The notes: generated by a model from the sequence alone, not told the origin. Shown: positions 7,273-15,706, numbered from the stretch's first letter. The stretch is 17,534 nt of DNA from Deltaproteobacteria bacterium (GCA_024644775.1 JAHEHB010000058.1:1-17534); one strand, 5' to 3'. Program-made: numbers and translations.

Positions 7273-8532
7273 GTGAGAAGGAATTCTATCCATTATGATC
7301 AAATTACAAGGTCAGTCTTACGATTACTAATGGTAGATAGAATCCACTTTGCCTTTCTAGGCATCGGTCACTTCTATAATCACCTGTTCATGTTGGTCTT
7401 TGCCTCTGTGGCGGCGCTCTCACTCTCGCACGAATGGGGAATGAACTACGGCGAACTGATTCCGTATGCAACCCCCGGCTTTGTGGCCTTTGGTGTATGC
7501 TCAGTGCCTGCCGGCTGGTTAGCCGACAAGTGGAGTCGCAACGGCATGATGATTGTCTTTTATATCGGCATCGGCTTGAGTTCAATCTTTACCTCACTTG
7601 CGGAAACGCCATTTCAAATCGGAACTGGCCTCTTCTCCATCGGTGTCTTTGCAGCCATATATCACCCGGTCGGACTTGCACTTGTTGTACAGGACCGCGA
7701 GAACACGGGTGTTCCGCTTGCCATTAATGGAATTTTCGGCAACATGGGGGTGGCCTGCGCGGCGCTCGTCACAGGATTTCTCATCGATCACGCGGGCTGG
7801 CGCTCCGCCTACATCTGGCCCGGCATCGTTTCCATTGCAACCGGGATTGCCTACGCAGGGTTTCTGTACAGGAGCAAAGATGGTACAGAAACCAAAGACA
7901 TGTACAACGCTGCTGAGGCCAAAAAAATCACAAATACGCTATCGATGGAGAGACGCCTGCTCACCCGTGTATTTGTTATCATTTTTTTTTCTACCGCAGT
8001 TGGGGGGCTCGTCTTCCAGAGTACAACCTTTGCACTGCCCAAGGTCTTCGATGAGCGCCTTGTCGAGCTGGGGGTATCGGCGACACTGGTGGGGTGGTAT
8101 ACCTTCATTGTGTTCGCCGTCGCCGCTTTTGGCCAGCTCGTCGTTGGATTTTTTGTGGATCGCGTTTCGATCCGAGTCGTATTTGCCCTTGTCACGGCGC
8201 TACAAGGCATTTTCTTCGCCGTTATGCCGGGTCTTACGGGATGGAGCGCACTCGTCGTCGCCATGGCCTTTATGCTCGTTGTCTTCGGTCAGATTCCCAT
8301 CAACGATGTGCTGATTAGCCGTATCACGCGAAGCGAGTGGCGAAGTCGCGTTTATTCGCTGCGTTACATCGTGACTTTCTCGGTTATGGCTTCTTCCGTA
8401 CCCATCATTGCCTGGATTCATGCTCGCTGGGGTTTCGATAGCCTGTTTATAGTGCTTTCAGCTGCCGCAATTTGTATCTTCGCTTCGGTTATCATGCTGC
8501 CCCGAGCACTGTCGGCAATACGGTCACTTTAA
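7273..8532 (+). CDS. MFS transporter, 12-helix
   Basis: A major facilitator superfamily permease of 419 residues if started at GTG 7273, or 400 from the in-frame ATG at 7330. About 12 helices are predicted. The motif-A equivalent is GWLADKWSR (81-89) between helices 2 and 3, and a helix-4/5 segment reads FAAIYHPVGLALV (126-138). That His-Pro-Val-Gly pattern recalls the fosmidomycin-resistance (Fsr)-like branch of the MFS, but the substrate is unknown. The start is uncertain: the GTG has only a poor GATGG upstream, and the ATG has no clear Shine-Dalgarno and would leave helix 1 almost at the terminus. It lies 113 bp after the CoA-transferase and could be read with that operon, possibly exporting or importing a related acid. 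It converges with the next MFS gene. Confidence 0.9.
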   Translation: MRRNSIHYDQITRSVLRLLMVDRIHFAFLGIGHFYNHLFMLVFASVAALSLSHEWGMNYGELIPYATPGFVAFGVCSVPAGWLADKWSRNGMMIVFYIGIGLSSIFTSLAETPFQIGTGLFSIGVFAAIYHPVGLALVVQDRENTGVPLAINGIFGNMGVACAALVTGFLIDHAGWRSAYIWPGIVSIATGIAYAGFLYRSKDGTETKDMYNAAEAKKITNTLSMERRLLTRVFVIIFFSTAVGGLVFQSTTFALPKVFDERLVELGVSATLVGWYTFIVFAVAAFGQLVVGFFVDRVSIRVVFALVTALQGIFFAVMPGLTGWSALVVAMAFMLVVFGQIPINDVLISRITRSEWRSRVYSLRYIVTFSVMASSVPIIAWIHARWGFDSLFIVLSAAAICIFASVIMLPRALSAIRSL

Positions 8533-8545
8533 TATCCATTTGGAT

Positions 8546-9697
8546 CTAACGCTTTGCGAGTTCTTTTCGTAATGACGGTATGCCCAACAGCAAGGCAACC
8601 AGACATATCATGGCCATTACACCAAACCCACCCGAGACTGAGCCAAGTGTATCCTTAACCGAGCCGAAAGTCATAATAAATAGTATGGCGCCCAAATTGG
8701 CGAGGAAATTAATAAACCCAAACAAAGAACCCAAAGACTCGAATGCGGTGGCTCCGGATGCAATATGAAAGATCGCGCCGAAATTGATCGAGGCAAACCA
8801 GGCGGCTGATAACGCCAGACATAAAACGATGCCGGGTACGGGTATCAGAAAAAGTCCTACAAATAATATCAATAATATCAAAATAGAACCGTTTGCAATC
8901 AATAGTGGTCGAAATCGAAAAAGGATAAAACCGCCCACAATACGTCCCAGTCCGCTAATAAGAAACACCAGCACACCACCCCAGGCATATTGGGCAGCTG
9001 TAGTGCCCTGCAATACTTCGGATAGAAGGGTCGGCATCCAGTTACCCAAATTGATCATGGTCCCGTAAGACAGCGCATGGTAGAGGCCGATGATCCAACC
9101 AATACGAATCCGGACAATCCGTCCCATGGGCAATGGAGGTTGCGACGCGGTGCCGTGGGATTCGATATCCATGGACAGGAGCATGAGCAGTAATGGAAGA
9201 CAGGCCAGCCCCGATAATAGATACGCCCACTGCCAACCGAAACCGATGATCCGGGGAATAATCATATAGGCAAGGATACTTCCACCTGAAAAGGCGCATG
9301 CGAAAAATGATTGATAGGTACCGATTCTTCCCACCGGCGCGCATACAGCGATGAGTTTCATGGTACCGACAAAACTCAATCCCGTACCGATACCGGTCAA
9401 CACCCTGCCAATTATCGCCAATCGTATATCATTGACTGCCGCCGGAATCACTCCTCCAAAACACATGAACAACAGAGCTATTATCAGAGTCCGCCGCAGT
9501 CCAATGCGATCCGTAAGCATGCCGGCCGGCATTTGCATCAGAGCATGAGACCAAAACAACGCGCTTATCAACGTCGAGATTTTGATATATGAAACAGCAT
9601 ACAGTCCCATTAGCACATCCAGGGCAGGGGGAATGGTCAGGAAAATGATTCCCAGAACGCCCCCCATCAGAAAAGCAAATATCATGGTATTATTCAT
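8546..9697 (-). CDS. MFS transporter on the minus strand
   Basis: A 383-residue MFS permease with about 12 predicted helices. The motif A loop GMLTDRIGLRR (59-69) is well kept, preceded by SHALMQMPAG, and a GRVLTGIGTGLSFVGTMKL segment is typical of helix 4. This places it near the generic sugar/organic-anion MFS_1 proteins and makes it clearly different from the converging partner at 7273-8532. The stop codons are 13 bp apart, leaving no room for a normal terminator between them. The ATG at 9697 follows GAAGGTG on the minus strand about 11 bases upstream; a second ATG is at codon 5. It is divergent from the tct operon with a shared 462-bp intergenic region, so joint control is possible. The substrate is unknown. 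Confidence 0.92.
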   Translation of the reverse strand: MNNTMIFAFLMGGVLGIIFLTIPPALDVLMGLYAVSYIKISTLISALFWSHALMQMPAGMLTDRIGLRRTLIIALLFMCFGGVIPAAVNDIRLAIIGRVLTGIGTGLSFVGTMKLIAVCAPVGRIGTYQSFFACAFSGGSILAYMIIPRIIGFGWQWAYLLSGLACLPLLLMLLSMDIESHGTASQPPLPMGRIVRIRIGWIIGLYHALSYGTMINLGNWMPTLLSEVLQGTTAAQYAWGGVLVFLISGLGRIVGGFILFRFRPLLIANGSILILLILFVGLFLIPVPGIVLCLALSAAWFASINFGAIFHIASGATAFESLGSLFGFINFLANLGAILFIMTFGSVKDTLGSVSGGFGVMAMICLVALLLGIPSLRKELAKR

Positions 9698-10001
9698 TGT
9701 CTTTGCCGCACCTTCGTCTCAAAAAATTGAACATGCATCTTCCTTTATCGAACCATGGAAACACGCCTTTTCAACTTTTAGCCCAAGATTGAAGGATTAA
9801 CAAACAAATCTTCCGGTATCATCACCAAATTAATGCTAACGAAAATTCTTACTTCAATACGAATTCGCAGTCACTTTTTATGCGTTATTTTTCAAAATCG
9901 TGGTACCCACCGTATCGATTTTTAAGTTTGATCCGCAGCCGGTTATTTCAAAAGTCCAAAGCCCATTTTGACCCATACAACATGCTGCACCAATTTATTC
10001 C

Positions 10002-10030
10002 TTGATATACAAACACGCTTTTGCCATATT
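10002..10030 (+). promoter_or_regulatory. Candidate sigma70 promoter for the tct operon
   Basis: TTGATA (10002-10007) matches the -35 consensus at 5 of 6 positions and CATATT (10025-10030) matches the -10 at 4 of 6, with an ideal 17-bp spacer. The surroundings are AT-rich. Transcription would start near 10037, leaving a leader of about 120 nt before tctC. Confidence 0.45.
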
Positions 10031-10147
10031 CAAATTTTTAAATACAATTCTCTAATTGACTATCAAAGGGTTCTTCTATTGAGAGGAGGTGATGCTTGCT
10101 ACGCCTGTTTAGTATGAAGTCGTCCTATACGATAACCTTCAAATAAC

Positions 10148-10154
10148 GAGGAGG
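10148..10154 (+). promoter_or_regulatory. Ribosome binding site of tctC
   Basis: GAGGAGG, five bases before the ATG at 10160, is a near-perfect anti-16S match. It fixes the start of the binding-protein gene and predicts high expression, as expected for the receptor of a TTT system. Confidence 0.8.
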
Positions 10155-10159
10155 ATGTA

Positions 10160-11122
10160 ATGAACAAATCGAAGCGTTTACTCACTATTATCGGCATTGT
10201 TTGTCTTTTTGGAAGTTTTCTCTCTGTCTCTGTTTCGGCTTTTCCCGACAAACCAATAACATTGATCGTCGCTTACAGTGCCGGCGGTAGCACGGACGTC
10301 GCCGCAAGGACGATGGGCCTTTATCTGGAGAAATATATTGGCCAGCCTATAGTCGTAAAGAATTATCCGGGTGCCGGCGGTCAGATCGGATTTACCAAAC
10401 TGGCGATGGCAAAAGCGGACGGGCACACCATCGGGTTTATCAATTTACCTGCAATGCACATGAACAAACATGCGCGGGAAAACGTTACCTACGACCCGGT
10501 CAAAAGCTATGCCCCCATTGGATGCAACATCATCGACCCCAACACGGTGATGGTTCGAAAAGACGACGATCGGTTCAAAACCATTCAGGATCTTATTGAA
10601 TACGCCAAAAAAAATCCGGGCAAGCTGATATGTGGCGCTGACGGGCCGCTCTCGGACGATCAGCTTGCCATGGTCAAGATGGCAAAAGCGACCGGTGTAA
10701 AATTTACCTATGTCTCCTACCCGGGGTCCGCAAAAGCGCATGCGGCGCTTTTGGGCAAACACAGCGATTTTATCATCACCAACACGTTCGACGTGATTCG
10801 ATACAAAGACAAGGAACGCTGTCTTGTCCAGTTTTGGAAAGAACGGTACTATATGAATCCCGATACCCCTACATTTAAAGAGGTGTATGGAAAAGAGATG
10901 ATCGGATCATCAACACGTGCCTTCGCCGCTCCGGCAAAGGTTCCGGAGGATCGTCTGAAGGTGCTGCGGGAAGCCTTTACCAAAGCAGCAAACGACCCCG
11001 AATACAAGACAAGAGCAAAAAAGATCGGCCTGACCCTGGCATGGATGGATCACAATGAACTTGGCCAATTCGTTAAGACTCTCAATGACGATATTCAATC
11101 ATTGATCAACGAACTTAAATAA
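10160..11122 (+). CDS. tctC: Tripartite tricarboxylate transporter substrate-binding protein (TctC family)
   Basis: A 320-residue periplasmic receptor of the TctC/Bug family. It has a Sec signal peptide with basic NKSKR, a hydrophobic core and a probable cut after SVSA at residue 27, giving a mature start FPDKPITLIV that is typical of the family. The ligand loop YSAGGSTDVAAR (about 36-47) and the VVKNYPGAGGQIGFTKLAMAKADGHTIG stretch (positions 62-89, glycine-rich) are also family hallmarks. Bug-type receptors bind carboxylated compounds such as citrate, aromatic acids or dicarboxylates; the ligand here is unknown but should be related to the BKACE and ligase downstream. It is first in the operon and followed by a hairpin terminator that would leave this gene more highly expressed than tctBA. 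Confidence 0.95.
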   Translation: MNKSKRLLTIIGIVCLFGSFLSVSVSAFPDKPITLIVAYSAGGSTDVAARTMGLYLEKYIGQPIVVKNYPGAGGQIGFTKLAMAKADGHTIGFINLPAMHMNKHARENVTYDPVKSYAPIGCNIIDPNTVMVRKDDDRFKTIQDLIEYAKKNPGKLICGADGPLSDDQLAMVKMAKATGVKFTYVSYPGSAKAHAALLGKHSDFIITNTFDVIRYKDKERCLVQFWKERYYMNPDTPTFKEVYGKEMIGSSTRAFAAPAKVPEDRLKVLREAFTKAANDPEYKTRAKKIGLTLAWMDHNELGQFVKTLNDDIQSLINELK

Positions 11123-11130
11123 TACCTGAA

Positions 11131-11170
11131 GCCGGCCGGACGTTTTATATTTCCGGCCGGCGGTTTTGTT
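11131..11170 (+). terminator. Rho-independent terminator/attenuator after tctC
   Basis: GCCGGCCGGA (11131-11140) and TCCGGCCGGC (11152-11161) form a perfect 10-bp GC-rich stem with an 11-nt loop, followed by GGTTTTGTT. The U-run is short and interrupted, so termination may be partial. That suits its place inside an operon, with a highly expressed binding protein in front of lower-expressed membrane genes. Confidence 0.75.
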
Positions 11171-11299
11171 CAAGAATCAAAACCCGGTCCTACATGCCCG
11201 TCGAAAATCCCGCCTCTCGGGGTCAGGGAAAATGACTCTGGTTTGGGGCTTTAAAGCGGGGTGATAGAATGCCGGTGATATTCTGTGTCGAGGTGTTCA

Positions 11300-11761
11300 A
11301 TGTTCACAAAAGATATATACCTGGCCCTTATAATTATCCTTTTTTCCATTGGAGCCTATGTAGGGTCGCTTTCCTATCCCCATGAATCTGCTTATTTTCC
11401 CCGTTTCATCATAGCTTTACTCGGCTTTTTGGGATGTTTCTTACTGGCAAAAGAAATTTACACGCGGGTAAATACATCCGATATACCAAAAGCGGCTTCG
11501 GGAGAAACGACACCCATATGGAATCAGTCGGCCTTTCGAAAAGTTGCGATGATGATCGCCTCTTCGGTAATTTTTTTGGTGGTTTTGAGTAAGGTCGGAT
11601 TCTTTATCACCACCTTCGCTTACCTGCCGGTAATGATTTGGTTGCTCGGTATTAAAAAGCCCGCAACGATTGCCTTTTCAACGGGATTCGTGGTTTTCTT
11701 TATATTTTTAATTTTTCGGATATTTCTGAAGGTTCCGTTTCCTGAAGGACTGCTGTTTTAG
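11300..11761 (+). CDS. tctB: Tripartite tricarboxylate transporter small membrane subunit (TctB family)
   Basis: A 153-residue membrane protein with four predicted helices, matching TctB in size and layout: helix 1 at the very start, then an SAYFPRFI segment that is common in the family, a polar middle and three C-terminal helices. TctB proteins diverge strongly in sequence, so position between tctC and tctA is a main argument. The ATG at 11300 was preferred over an in-frame GTG at 11285 because GAGGTG (11290-11295) sits four bases before it. It ends 16 bp before tctA, with the tctA ribosome site starting on the last base of the stop codon. The 177 bp between tctC and this gene hold the hairpin and nothing else I can identify. 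Confidence 0.9.
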   Translation: MFTKDIYLALIIILFSIGAYVGSLSYPHESAYFPRFIIALLGFLGCFLLAKEIYTRVNTSDIPKAASGETTPIWNQSAFRKVAMMIASSVIFLVVLSKVGFFITTFAYLPVMIWLLGIKKPATIAFSTGFVVFFIFLIFRIFLKVPFPEGLLF

Positions 11762-11777
11762 AGGAGGTGGATAAACA

Positions 11778-13325
11778 ATGTTTGAACAGATTGGGTCGGG
11801 AATCGTCGTCGCGTTTCATTGGCAAAACCTTTTGATCGCTTTTTTCGGTGCGGCAGGCGGCATCATCATCGGCGGACTGCCGGGCCTGTCGGCAACTATG
11901 GGTGTGGCACTTCTGATCCCCGTCACTTTCGGAATGCATCCCGCATCCGGATTGATCATGTTGGGAGCCGTCTATTGCGGGGCCATTTATGGCGGATCGA
12001 TCGCAGCAATCCTTGTCCGAACGCCGGGGACACCGGCGGCCGCCGCAACGGTTTTCGACGGATATGAAATGACCAAAAAAGGCCAGGCGGGGGTTGCGCT
12101 GGGAGCAGCGGTCCTCGCTTCATTTGTGGGAGGATTTATCAGCACCACCATTTTGATTTTCGTTGCTCAACCCCTCGCCATGTTTTCGTTGAAATTCGGT
12201 GCGACCGAGTTTATGTGGTTGGGCATTTTCGGGCTGACGATTATTTCTTCATTGGCCGGAAAATCGATGATCAAGGGCTTGATTTCCGGGGCCACCGGGC
12301 TTTTGATCAGCACGATGGGCATGCATCCCGTTACGGGATTCATGCGCTTTACATTCGGCCGGATGGAGCTTTATGACGGTATTCCGGTTATTATCGCCTT
12401 GATCGGTATGTTTTCCGTTTCCCAGGTTCTCTATCTGTGTGAGCGGGAGGGCGGCGTGTCTGCCGAAATCACGGATAATATCGGCCGGGTGTTTCCAACC
12501 TTAAAAGAGTTAAAACTGGTTAAGTGGACGTTAGTACGATCCGGCCTCATCGGAACCGTCATTGGTGCGATTCCCGGCGCCGGTGCAGACATCGCAAGCT
12601 TTGTCGGATACAACGAGGGTAAGCGATTCTCCAAGCATCCGGAAAAATTCGGAACAGGCTACATCGAAGGGGTTGTGGCTTCCGAGGCTGCCAACAACGG
12701 AGTGACCGGTGGATCCTTGATTCCGCTTTTAACACTCGGTATTCCGGGAAATGCCGTTACCGCCGTGCTGTTGGGTGGTCTTTTGATTCAGGGACTTCTT
12801 CCCGGTCCGGAACTCTTTACAAAACACGGGGATATCACCTACGGATTCATTATGAGTCTGTATCTGGCCAAAACCTTTTATTTGGTTCTGGGATTTTTCG
12901 GGGCCAAATATTTCGTGCGCGTGGTGAAAACCCCAAGCGGCATCCTGGCACCCGTCATTATGACCCTTGCGGTAGTAGGGTCCTTTTCCATAAACAACAG
13001 TGTCTCGGATATATGGTTGATGCTCATAATGGGGTTTTTGGGTTACGGCATGAGAAAATTCGAAATCCCGCTGGCTCCCATCTGTTTAGGCATCATCTTG
13101 GGCCCGATGGTGGAATCCAATCTGGCAAGAGCCTTTGCGGTGGCGACGGCAAGAGATACCAACCTGTTCATGATGTCCATCACCCGACCCATCTGCATCA
13201 TCCTCATCTGCTTGGTGATTCTATCCCTTATGGCGCCCTATTTGAGCGCAAGGGCTGCAGGGAAAAGGGCAAAAGAGTTGCGGTCAGCAAAAGCGGAGGT
13301 CGAAGAAACAGTCGAAACAGAATGA
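11778..13325 (+). CDS. tctA: Tripartite tricarboxylate transporter large membrane subunit (TctA family)
   Basis: A 515-residue permease with about 11-12 predicted helices, the expected TctA length. All signature blocks are present: GGLPGLSATMGVALLIP near 32-48, AIYGGSIAAILVRTPGTP near 71-88, the GAIPGAGADIASFVGYNEGK block in the middle and, about 40 residues later, LIPLLTLGIPGNAVTAVLLGG. The TPGTP and IPGAGAD loops are thought to form the substrate path of this family. A very strong GAGGAGGTGG (11761-11770) precedes the ATG. The C-terminus ends in a charged Lys/Glu-rich tail (about 488-515), probably cytoplasmic. It completes the TTT system with TctC and TctB, driven by the ion gradient rather than ATP. 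Confidence 0.96.
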   Translation: MFEQIGSGIVVAFHWQNLLIAFFGAAGGIIIGGLPGLSATMGVALLIPVTFGMHPASGLIMLGAVYCGAIYGGSIAAILVRTPGTPAAAATVFDGYEMTKKGQAGVALGAAVLASFVGGFISTTILIFVAQPLAMFSLKFGATEFMWLGIFGLTIISSLAGKSMIKGLISGATGLLISTMGMHPVTGFMRFTFGRMELYDGIPVIIALIGMFSVSQVLYLCEREGGVSAEITDNIGRVFPTLKELKLVKWTLVRSGLIGTVIGAIPGAGADIASFVGYNEGKRFSKHPEKFGTGYIEGVVASEAANNGVTGGSLIPLLTLGIPGNAVTAVLLGGLLIQGLLPGPELFTKHGDITYGFIMSLYLAKTFYLVLGFFGAKYFVRVVKTPSGILAPVIMTLAVVGSFSINNSVSDIWLMLIMGFLGYGMRKFEIPLAPICLGIILGPMVESNLARAFAVATARDTNLFMMSITRPICIILICLVILSLMAPYLSARAAGKRAKELRSAKAEVEETVETE

Positions 13326-13349
13326 TTTTTAATCGTGAAGGAGAAAAAA

Positions 13350-14183
13350 ATGGAGAAACTTATGGTCACCGTTGCGGTGACCGGGTCCGGGCCGACCCGG
13401 GAGAACAACCCCCATCTTCCCCATTCCCCAGTGGAGATCGCAGATGAAATCGTACGCTCCAACGGGGCCGGTGCATCCATCGCTCATGTGCATGTCCGTG
13501 ACCCGGAGACAGGTGCGCCGGCCTTTGAGGTGGACTATTTTCGCGAAGTGCGGGATCGGGTGCGGTCTCGATGTGACATTTTGCTGAATTTCACAACCAG
13601 TGCTTTGAATCTGGCAGGCGACAACATTATGGAGCGGCGCGTCGAACCCACGGCGCTCGGTCCCGAATTGTGTACACTGGATATCGGTAGCATAAACTTT
13701 CGAAAACGCGTGTTCATAAATCCGCCTGAATGGGGACCCTATTGTGCCAAGATCGCCCGTGAACGGGGCGTCAAGCCCGAATTGGAATGTTTCGACACCG
13801 GCCATATCTCACTGTGCAAGTACCTGATCGATGATGGCCTTCTCGAGCCTCCGTACTTTTTCCAGCTTTGCATGGGCACCGCGGGCGGGATTGAAGCAAG
13901 TTCCAAGAATTTCGTATTTATGATCGAAGCGCTGCCCAAAGACCATGTCGTCTGGACCACCCTCGGGATTGGTCGACACCAGTTTCCTATTGCCGCAATG
14001 TCCATTATCAACGGCGGTCATGTGCGTGTTGGCTTTGAGGACAATGTTTATCTCTCCAGAGGTATACTCGCTAAAAGCAACGCAGAACTGGTGGAAAAGA
14101 CAATCAGACTGGCAAGCGAGCTGGGACGCGACATTGCAACACCCGATGATACGCGCAGGATCCTAAAGATCACCGAGAAATGA
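13350..14183 (+). CDS. Beta-keto acid cleavage enzyme (BKACE, DUF849; Kce-like)
   Basis: A 277-residue zinc-dependent TIM-barrel enzyme. The family condenses a beta-keto acid with acetyl-CoA to give acetoacetate and a new acyl-CoA; the first member was 3-keto-5-aminohexanoate cleavage enzyme (Kce) of lysine fermentation. The zinc ligands are visible at the Kce positions: H46 and H48 in IAHVHVRD and E230 in RVGFEDN. The N-terminal TGSGPTRENNPHLP block and a C-terminal GRHQFPIAAMSIINGGHVRVG block are also typical. The ATG at 13350 with GAAGGAG (13337-13343) was preferred to an in-frame GTG at 13335. It lies 24 bp after tctA and overlaps the ligase start by ATGA. No other lysine-fermentation gene (kamA, kdd, kal) is present, so Kce proper is unlikely; the substrate is unknown and presumably the imported acid or its product. 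Confidence 0.93.
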   Translation: MEKLMVTVAVTGSGPTRENNPHLPHSPVEIADEIVRSNGAGASIAHVHVRDPETGAPAFEVDYFREVRDRVRSRCDILLNFTTSALNLAGDNIMERRVEPTALGPELCTLDIGSINFRKRVFINPPEWGPYCAKIARERGVKPELECFDTGHISLCKYLIDDGLLEPPYFFQLCMGTAGGIEASSKNFVFMIEALPKDHVVWTTLGIGRHQFPIAAMSIINGGHVRVGFEDNVYLSRGILAKSNAELVEKTIRLASELGRDIATPDDTRRILKITEK

Positions 14184-15706
14184 AAATGTCGCGAAATTTT
14201 ATTGAATTTGTTCGAGATAAGGCGGTTCAGTACAAAAATAAAGTATTTTTGTGCGATTTTGAAACAGGGCGGTCCGTAACGTATCATCAGTTTGATAAAA
14301 TCACCGACCGATTGGCCCATGGTTTTGAAAGCTTGGGGCTCGGAAAGGGAGACCTTGTTGCCCTGCTTCACCCGAACCAATCTGACTTTGTTCTTTGTTA
14401 CGTTGGCGTACTAAAGGCTGGGGGGGCCACCGTCCCCATTAATAGCCTTTATACACCCCGGGAAATTCAATTTGTCCTTAACGACTCGAAGGCCAAATTT
14501 CTTGTTACCACCGATGGGTTGTCCGAAAAAGTAAAGGATATTGAAGCCGAAACGCCTCACCTGGAGACTACCATCGTAGTAGGCGAAGAACAGGCTTTAG
14601 AAGAAGTCCTTACAGAAATGGTGGGACCCCTTAAAAGGCCTATTAAAAGGATTGATCTTGACAGGGTTGGCGCCGATGACCTGGCCATCATCTTTTACAC
14701 ATCAGGGACAACCGGCAAGCCGAAGGGGGTGATGCTTACCCATCGAAACATTATGTTTGGCGGCGCGAATGCCGCCCAAAATTACGGCCTACGGGATGAT
14801 GATATAACCCTCGCCGTTTTGCCGTTGGTTCATGTATTCGCCAATGCCAGCCCTGTTCTGGGAAGCTTTAGTTCCGGGGGTAAAGTGGTTGTTTTAAGGC
14901 AATTTAAAACCCATCATGTCTACGAGGCGATCGGGCGCCATAAAATTACCTGGTTTCCCGGTGTTCCCACCATGTTTAAATATCTCTTATCCGATTTTTC
15001 TTCCGATCACCGACATCTATCTTCTTTGCGAATGGGATTATCCGGAGGCGCTTCGTTGCCCGTAGAGTCCCTAAGACAGTTCGAAGCAGCGTTCCATTCG
15101 AAGATCCTTGAGGTTTATGGTCTAACCGAGTCGACCGGTCTTGTCACTTCGAATCCGGTATTCGGGGTTCGGAAGCCCGGATCCATAGGAATTACGGTAT
15201 CGGGTGTGGAAACAAAAGTAGTCGATCCGTCTGATAAAGACTCCCCTCGGGGTGACGTGGGCGAACTTCTATTTAGAGGTCCTAATGCAACCATCGGATA
15301 CTGGAATCGCCCGGATGAAACAAACAAGCGGATGCGAAACGGTTGGGTATATACCGGTGATCATGTGTACCAGGACGATGACGGGTATTTTTACCTGGTA
15401 GGACGGGAAAACGAGCTGATCATTTCCGGTGGTTTCAACATCTATCCGAAAGAAATTGAAGGGGTTTTGTCTTCGCACGCCGATATCCATGAAGTCGCTG
15501 TGATTGGAATTTCCGACCCGGATAAGGGAGACATTCCAAAAGCGTTTGTCGTTTTAAAGCCTGGCTCCGGGGTGAAAACAGTAGACCTTCAAAATTACTG
15601 CGGCAAAAACCTGGCTGCTTACAAGATACCGAAATTCAAATTTCTCAGGGAACTTCCCAAAAATGCCATTGGCAAGATCGCTAAAAATAAGCTGTCGAAG
15701 AATTGA
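14180..15706 (+). CDS. AMP-forming acyl-CoA synthetase (ligase), ANL superfamily
   Basis: A 508-residue adenylate-forming acyl-CoA ligase with the full motif set: P-loop YTSGTTGKPKG (173-183), YGLTES (313-318), YTGD (391-394), the hinge region GRENELIISGGFNIYPKEIE ending near 427, and the catalytic lysine K499 in NAIGKI. The length and the ISGGFNIYPKE hinge resemble medium-chain and malonyl-CoA-synthetase-like members rather than acetyl- or acetoacetyl-CoA synthetases (about 650). It activates a carboxylic acid with ATP and CoA. The ATG overlaps the BKACE stop (ATGA), tying the two steps together; a second ATG at codon 3 (14186) is possible. It may activate the imported acid or acetoacetate released by BKACE. 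It is the last gene of the operon; no clear terminator follows. Confidence 0.94.
   Translation: MKMSRNFIEFVRDKAVQYKNKVFLCDFETGRSVTYHQFDKITDRLAHGFESLGLGKGDLVALLHPNQSDFVLCYVGVLKAGGATVPINSLYTPREIQFVLNDSKAKFLVTTDGLSEKVKDIEAETPHLETTIVVGEEQALEEVLTEMVGPLKRPIKRIDLDRVGADDLAIIFYTSGTTGKPKGVMLTHRNIMFGGANAAQNYGLRDDDITLAVLPLVHVFANASPVLGSFSSGGKVVVLRQFKTHHVYEAIGRHKITWFPGVPTMFKYLLSDFSSDHRHLSSLRMGLSGGASLPVESLRQFEAAFHSKILEVYGLTESTGLVTSNPVFGVRKPGSIGITVSGVETKVVDPSDKDSPRGDVGELLFRGPNATIGYWNRPDETNKRMRNGWVYTGDHVYQDDDGYFYLVGRENELIISGGFNIYPKEIEGVLSSHADIHEVAVIGISDPDKGDIPKAFVVLKPGSGVKTVDLQNYCGKNLAAYKIPKFKFLRELPKNAIGKIAKNKLSKN

Larger units (their letters stand above)
9698..10159. other. Divergent intergenic region between the MFS gene and the tct operon
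   Basis: 462 bp, AT-rich, with no credible gene longer than a leader peptide. It must hold the promoters for both the minus-strand MFS gene and tctC. On the + strand I see one good sigma70-like promoter (10002-10030), then a strong orphan Shine-Dalgarno at 10082-10090 and two mini-ORFs (10092-10112 and 10114-10146) before the tctC ribosome site. I see no clear promoter for the minus strand and no convincing operator palindrome. No regulator gene adjoins it. Confidence 0.6.

Noticed and set aside
7598..8314. A 238-codon open frame on the plus strand
   Set aside because: It is an out-of-frame shadow of the MFS gene, Ser/Pro/Arg-rich and without recognisable domains.
8534..8545. Hairpin ATCCA-TT-TGGAT between the convergent MFS genes as a bidirectional terminator
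   Set aside because: Only five AT-rich base pairs with a two-base loop and no U-run on either strand.
10082..10097. Sigma54 promoter (TTGCT-like -12 box) near the tctC leader
   Set aside because: The required GG at -24 is not at the correct 10-bp spacing, and the bases are better explained by a Shine-Dalgarno-like sequence.
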